Position numbers and translations under genes: made by a program
Source of the DNA: Spirochaetaceae bacterium
GTDB taxonomy: Bacteria > Spirochaetota > Spirochaetia > SZUA-6 > Bin103
Reading direction: 5' to 3'
DNA: 28,802 nt
NCBI GenBank assembly: GCA_028820215.1
Contig: JAPPKD010000092.1
Coordinates: forward strand, 1-28,802
The notes under the pieces: model-generated
What the model saw: the letters and a program-made list of their open reading frames with translations, nothing else
What the model was told of the DNA's origin: nothing
The model's database searches: none
Shown: positions 27,259-28,802 of the stretch, in pieces
Layout of the letters: each line of letters begins with the position of its first letter
How positions within the stretch are numbered: the stretch's first letter is position 1

Positions 27259-27330
27259 GGCGGCCTCGGCCGCGTGAAGCTCAGTCGTCGACTTCCTGTC
27301 GATCGGCGTTGCCTCCACGGATGTGCGAGG

Positions 27331-27350
27331 CGTATGCTTCGATGCATGCG
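27331..27350 (+). promoter_or_regulatory. Imperfect palindrome over the vapB start (pair 4)
   Basis: The arms CGTATGC and GCATGCG (six of seven pairs match) flank six bases and overlap the ATG at 27346. The left arm also contains most of TATGCT (27333-27338), a TANNNT -10-like box exactly seven bases before that ATG. A repressor here would cover both promoter and start codon. Confidence 0.45.
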
Positions 27351-27585
27351 GACTACCATCAATGTGAATGACGATCTGCTGAGCCGCGCGAAGCTGTGTG
27401 CCGTTCAGACCGATCGGACGCTGACCGCGGTCATTGAGGACGCTCTGCGCATCGCGCTGGATGGACCGCACCGAGCCGCGGGCTCAGGCGATGACCTGCC
27501 TGTCGATGGATCGGGCGGCCCCCTGCCGGGAATCGATCTGGATGATACGTCAGCGCTGCTTGATCGCATGGAGGGACTGGGGTAG
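27346..27585 (+). CDS. vapB: VapB-type antitoxin (pair 4)
   Basis: The 79-residue protein opens with the VapB ribbon-helix-helix pattern MRTTINVNDDLLSRAKLCAV, followed by DRTLTAVIEDALRIAL. The C-terminal half ends in a short acidic helix (DDTSALLDRMEGL) typical of toxin-wrapping tails. The ATG at 27346 begins the conserved strand; a longer in-frame start at 27274 has no conserved sequence. There is no Shine-Dalgarno. The toxin gene starts four bases after the stop. Confidence 0.87.
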   Translation: MRTTINVNDDLLSRAKLCAVQTDRTLTAVIEDALRIALDGPHRAAGSGDDLPVDGSGGPLPGIDLDDTSALLDRMEGLG

Positions 27586-27589
27586 CCGG

Positions 27590-28021
27590 GTGATCCTTGC
27601 TGACGTCAACGTGCTGGTCTATGCATTCCGGCGCGATACGGAGCGACATGCGGAGTATCGAGGCTGGCTCTGGCGGGTGCTGCGCGAGGAGTCGGCGGTC
27701 GGGTACGCGGAGCCCGTGCTCGGGTCCGTGGTCAGGATCGTCACTCATCCGCGCATATTCGCGAAGCCGAGTACCGTACACGCGGCACTGGGGTTCTGCC
27801 GTGTCATTCGCTCACGGCCGAACACCGTCCGCGTGGCGCCGGGCGATCGGCACTGGTCGATCTTCACGGATCTCTGCAGGAGCACGAACGCCCGCGGCAA
27901 CCTCGTAGCCGAGGCCTATCTCGCTGCGCTGGCCATCAAGCACGGGGCGGTCTGGATGACCGCCGACCGGCACTTCGCACGCTACAAGGGCCTTCGATGG
28001 CGTCACCCGCTTGACCGGTAG
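27590..28021 (+). CDS. vapC: VapC-type PIN-domain toxin (pair 4)
   Basis: The 143-residue protein belongs to the VapC subgroup with ILADVNVLVYAFRRD at the start, then VRIVTHPRIF, HWSIFTDLC and the end MTADRHFARYKGLRW. These are likely RNase toxins. At the third acidic position, where relatives I know read LVPDAHLAAL or similar, this protein has LVAEAYLAAL, a Glu for Asp change that may alter metal binding. The GTG at 27590 is four bases after the antitoxin stop and starts the conserved strand. It is convergent with the response-regulator gene. Confidence 0.86.
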   Translation: MILADVNVLVYAFRRDTERHAEYRGWLWRVLREESAVGYAEPVLGSVVRIVTHPRIFAKPSTVHAALGFCRVIRSRPNTVRVAPGDRHWSIFTDLCRSTNARGNLVAEAYLAALAIKHGAVWMTADRHFARYKGLRWRHPLDR

Positions 28022-28032
28022 CCTGCCGAGTC

Positions 28033-28707
28033 TCAGTCGTCGAGCGGCACCACGCCTTCGCGGATCGCGATACGAGTGAGCTCGGCGATGCTTTTCACGT
28101 CCAGCTTGGCCATCACGTGCTGGCGATGCGAGTCCACGGTCTTGACCGAGACGTTGAGGGTGGCGGCGATTTCCTTGGCGGTCTGCCCTTCGGCCAGGAG
28201 TTGAAGTACCTCACGTTCGCGCTCGGACAGCCCGGACAGGGCCGATTCGGGTTCGTCGACGCCCTGCAGCAGATCGATGACAGTGCCTGCTATGCCCTCG
28301 CCCAGGTACTTGCGGCCGCGCATCACCGTGGCGATCGCCGCGGTCAGCTCGTCGAACGCGCAATCCTTGATCAGGTATGCGGAGGCGCCGGCCTTGACCA
28401 TGCGCGCCACGAAGCGGTGGTCGTCGTGCTTGGAAAGCGCCACGGTGTGAGTGTATGGCAGTTCGGCCGCGATGCGGGTGGCGACCTCGATGCCGCTCAG
28501 ACCGGGCAAGCTGATGTCCAGGACCACCACGTCCGGCCGCAGCGTGCGCGCCAACTCCAGCGCCGAGGTTCCGTCGGCCGCCTCGCCTACCACGGTGATG
28601 CCGTCCTGTCGGTCCAGCAACGCACGGAGACCGTCACGCAGGATGTGATGATCGTCTACCAAGAGGACTTTCGCTCGCGTCGTCGGGATCGGCATCCGCA
28701 GCGCCAT
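28033..28707 (-). CDS. NarL/LuxR-family two-component response regulator
   Basis: The 224-residue protein has a receiver domain (about 12-130) with the acidic pair in LLVDDHHILRDG, the phosphorylated D64 in VVVLDISLPGLSG and the conserved lysine in SAYLIKDC. A LuxR-type helix-turn-helix (about 158-220) contains LSEREREVLQLLAEGQTAKE and VSVKTVDSHRQHVMAKL. It activates or represses genes when phosphorylated by a sensor kinase, but no kinase is within the window; one could lie just beyond the right edge. I use the ATG at 28707, with a second in-frame ATG at 28695. The target genes cannot be read from the sequence. Confidence 0.92.
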   Translation of the reverse strand: MALRMPIPTTRAKVLLVDDHHILRDGLRALLDRQDGITVVGEAADGTSALELARTLRPDVVVLDISLPGLSGIEVATRIAAELPYTHTVALSKHDDHRFVARMVKAGASAYLIKDCAFDELTAAIATVMRGRKYLGEGIAGTVIDLLQGVDEPESALSGLSEREREVLQLLAEGQTAKEIAATLNVSVKTVDSHRQHVMAKLDVKSIAELTRIAIREGVVPLDD

Positions 28708-28802
28708 GGTAGGCCGAGGAACGACGGGACGCCAAGGGCTGTCAGTTTTGAGGAAATTGCGCTGTAGGGGTCTCTGTCGGCCGATTCGGGTCGGAGGGAC
28801 GA
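28708..28802. other. Upstream region of the response regulator, no gene seen
   Basis: This short stretch precedes the minus-strand regulator gene and must hold its promoter unless transcription enters from outside. I see no box close to consensus and no Shine-Dalgarno before the ATG. Confidence 0.4.

Noticed and set aside
27260..27273. GC-rich inverted repeat (GCGGCC-TC-GGCCGC) just after ptsP
   Set aside because: The loop is too short for the full stem and no T-run follows, so a Rho-independent terminator is not supported.
24919..27471. An 850-residue minus-strand frame opposite ptsP
   Set aside because: It is the antisense of ptsP, rich in His, Gln and Val as expected from third-position GC, with no motif of its own.

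Overview
The window is 28.8 kb of high-GC bacterial DNA with dense, often overlapping genes. I see no tRNA, rRNA, CRISPR array or insertion sequence. The gene mix is three PhyH-type oxygenases, a DUF2277 protein, a corrinoid methyl-transfer set, Ku and ligase, and four PIN-domain toxin-antitoxin pairs. It suggests an environmental bacterium, probably from a metagenome assembly, but no marker gene fixes the phylum. Several genes lack a Shine-Dalgarno sequence and instead have a TANNNT box 7-8 bases before the start codon, so leaderless transcription is probably common here; others have clear GGAGG-type sites.

Layout. (1) 202-3206, minus strand: an McrBC restriction system. McrC looks whole, but mcrB is broken by a frameshift and by a second lesion that appears to delete part of the AAA+ domain. 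(2) 3218-6084: a PhyH oxygenase on the minus strand, divergent from a DUF2277-PhyH-PhyH operon whose genes overlap by 4 bp. (3) 6176-6804: VapBC pair 1. (4) 6990-9348: a VKOR-DsbA fusion thiol oxidoreductase and an M24 aminopeptidase, then a small convergent SHOCT-like protein. (5) 9914-12172: a Phd/PIN pair overlapping a HAD phosphatase, followed by a ribbon-helix-helix/PIN pair. (6) 12320-15061: a DNA end-joining operon of Ku, an ATP-dependent ligase and a MerR-TPR protein. (7) 15087-24862, minus strand: a nine-gene run, probably one operon, starting at a good sigma70-type promoter (24874-24902). (8) 24922-28707: a GAF-containing PTS enzyme I (PtsP type), VapBC pair 4, and a LuxR-family response regulator without a kinase beside it.

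The minus-strand run is the most interesting part. It encodes a UroD-fold methyltransferase, a corrinoid protein, an ATP-dependent corrinoid activator with an additional N-terminal cysteine cluster, and a methyl-THF:corrinoid methyltransferase. These are the core parts of a system that moves a methyl group from a donor onto tetrahydrofolate. They are followed by a PF13769 protein, an unknown 100-residue protein, an HpcH-type aldolase and a 908-residue duplicated UxaA (sugar-acid dehydratase) protein. No MttB- or MtaB-type methyltransferase is present. I infer, without proof, that the operon demethylates a methoxylated sugar acid or similar compound and then dehydrates and cleaves the carbon skeleton. 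The UxaA duplication is striking because the two halves have lost different conserved cysteine motifs.
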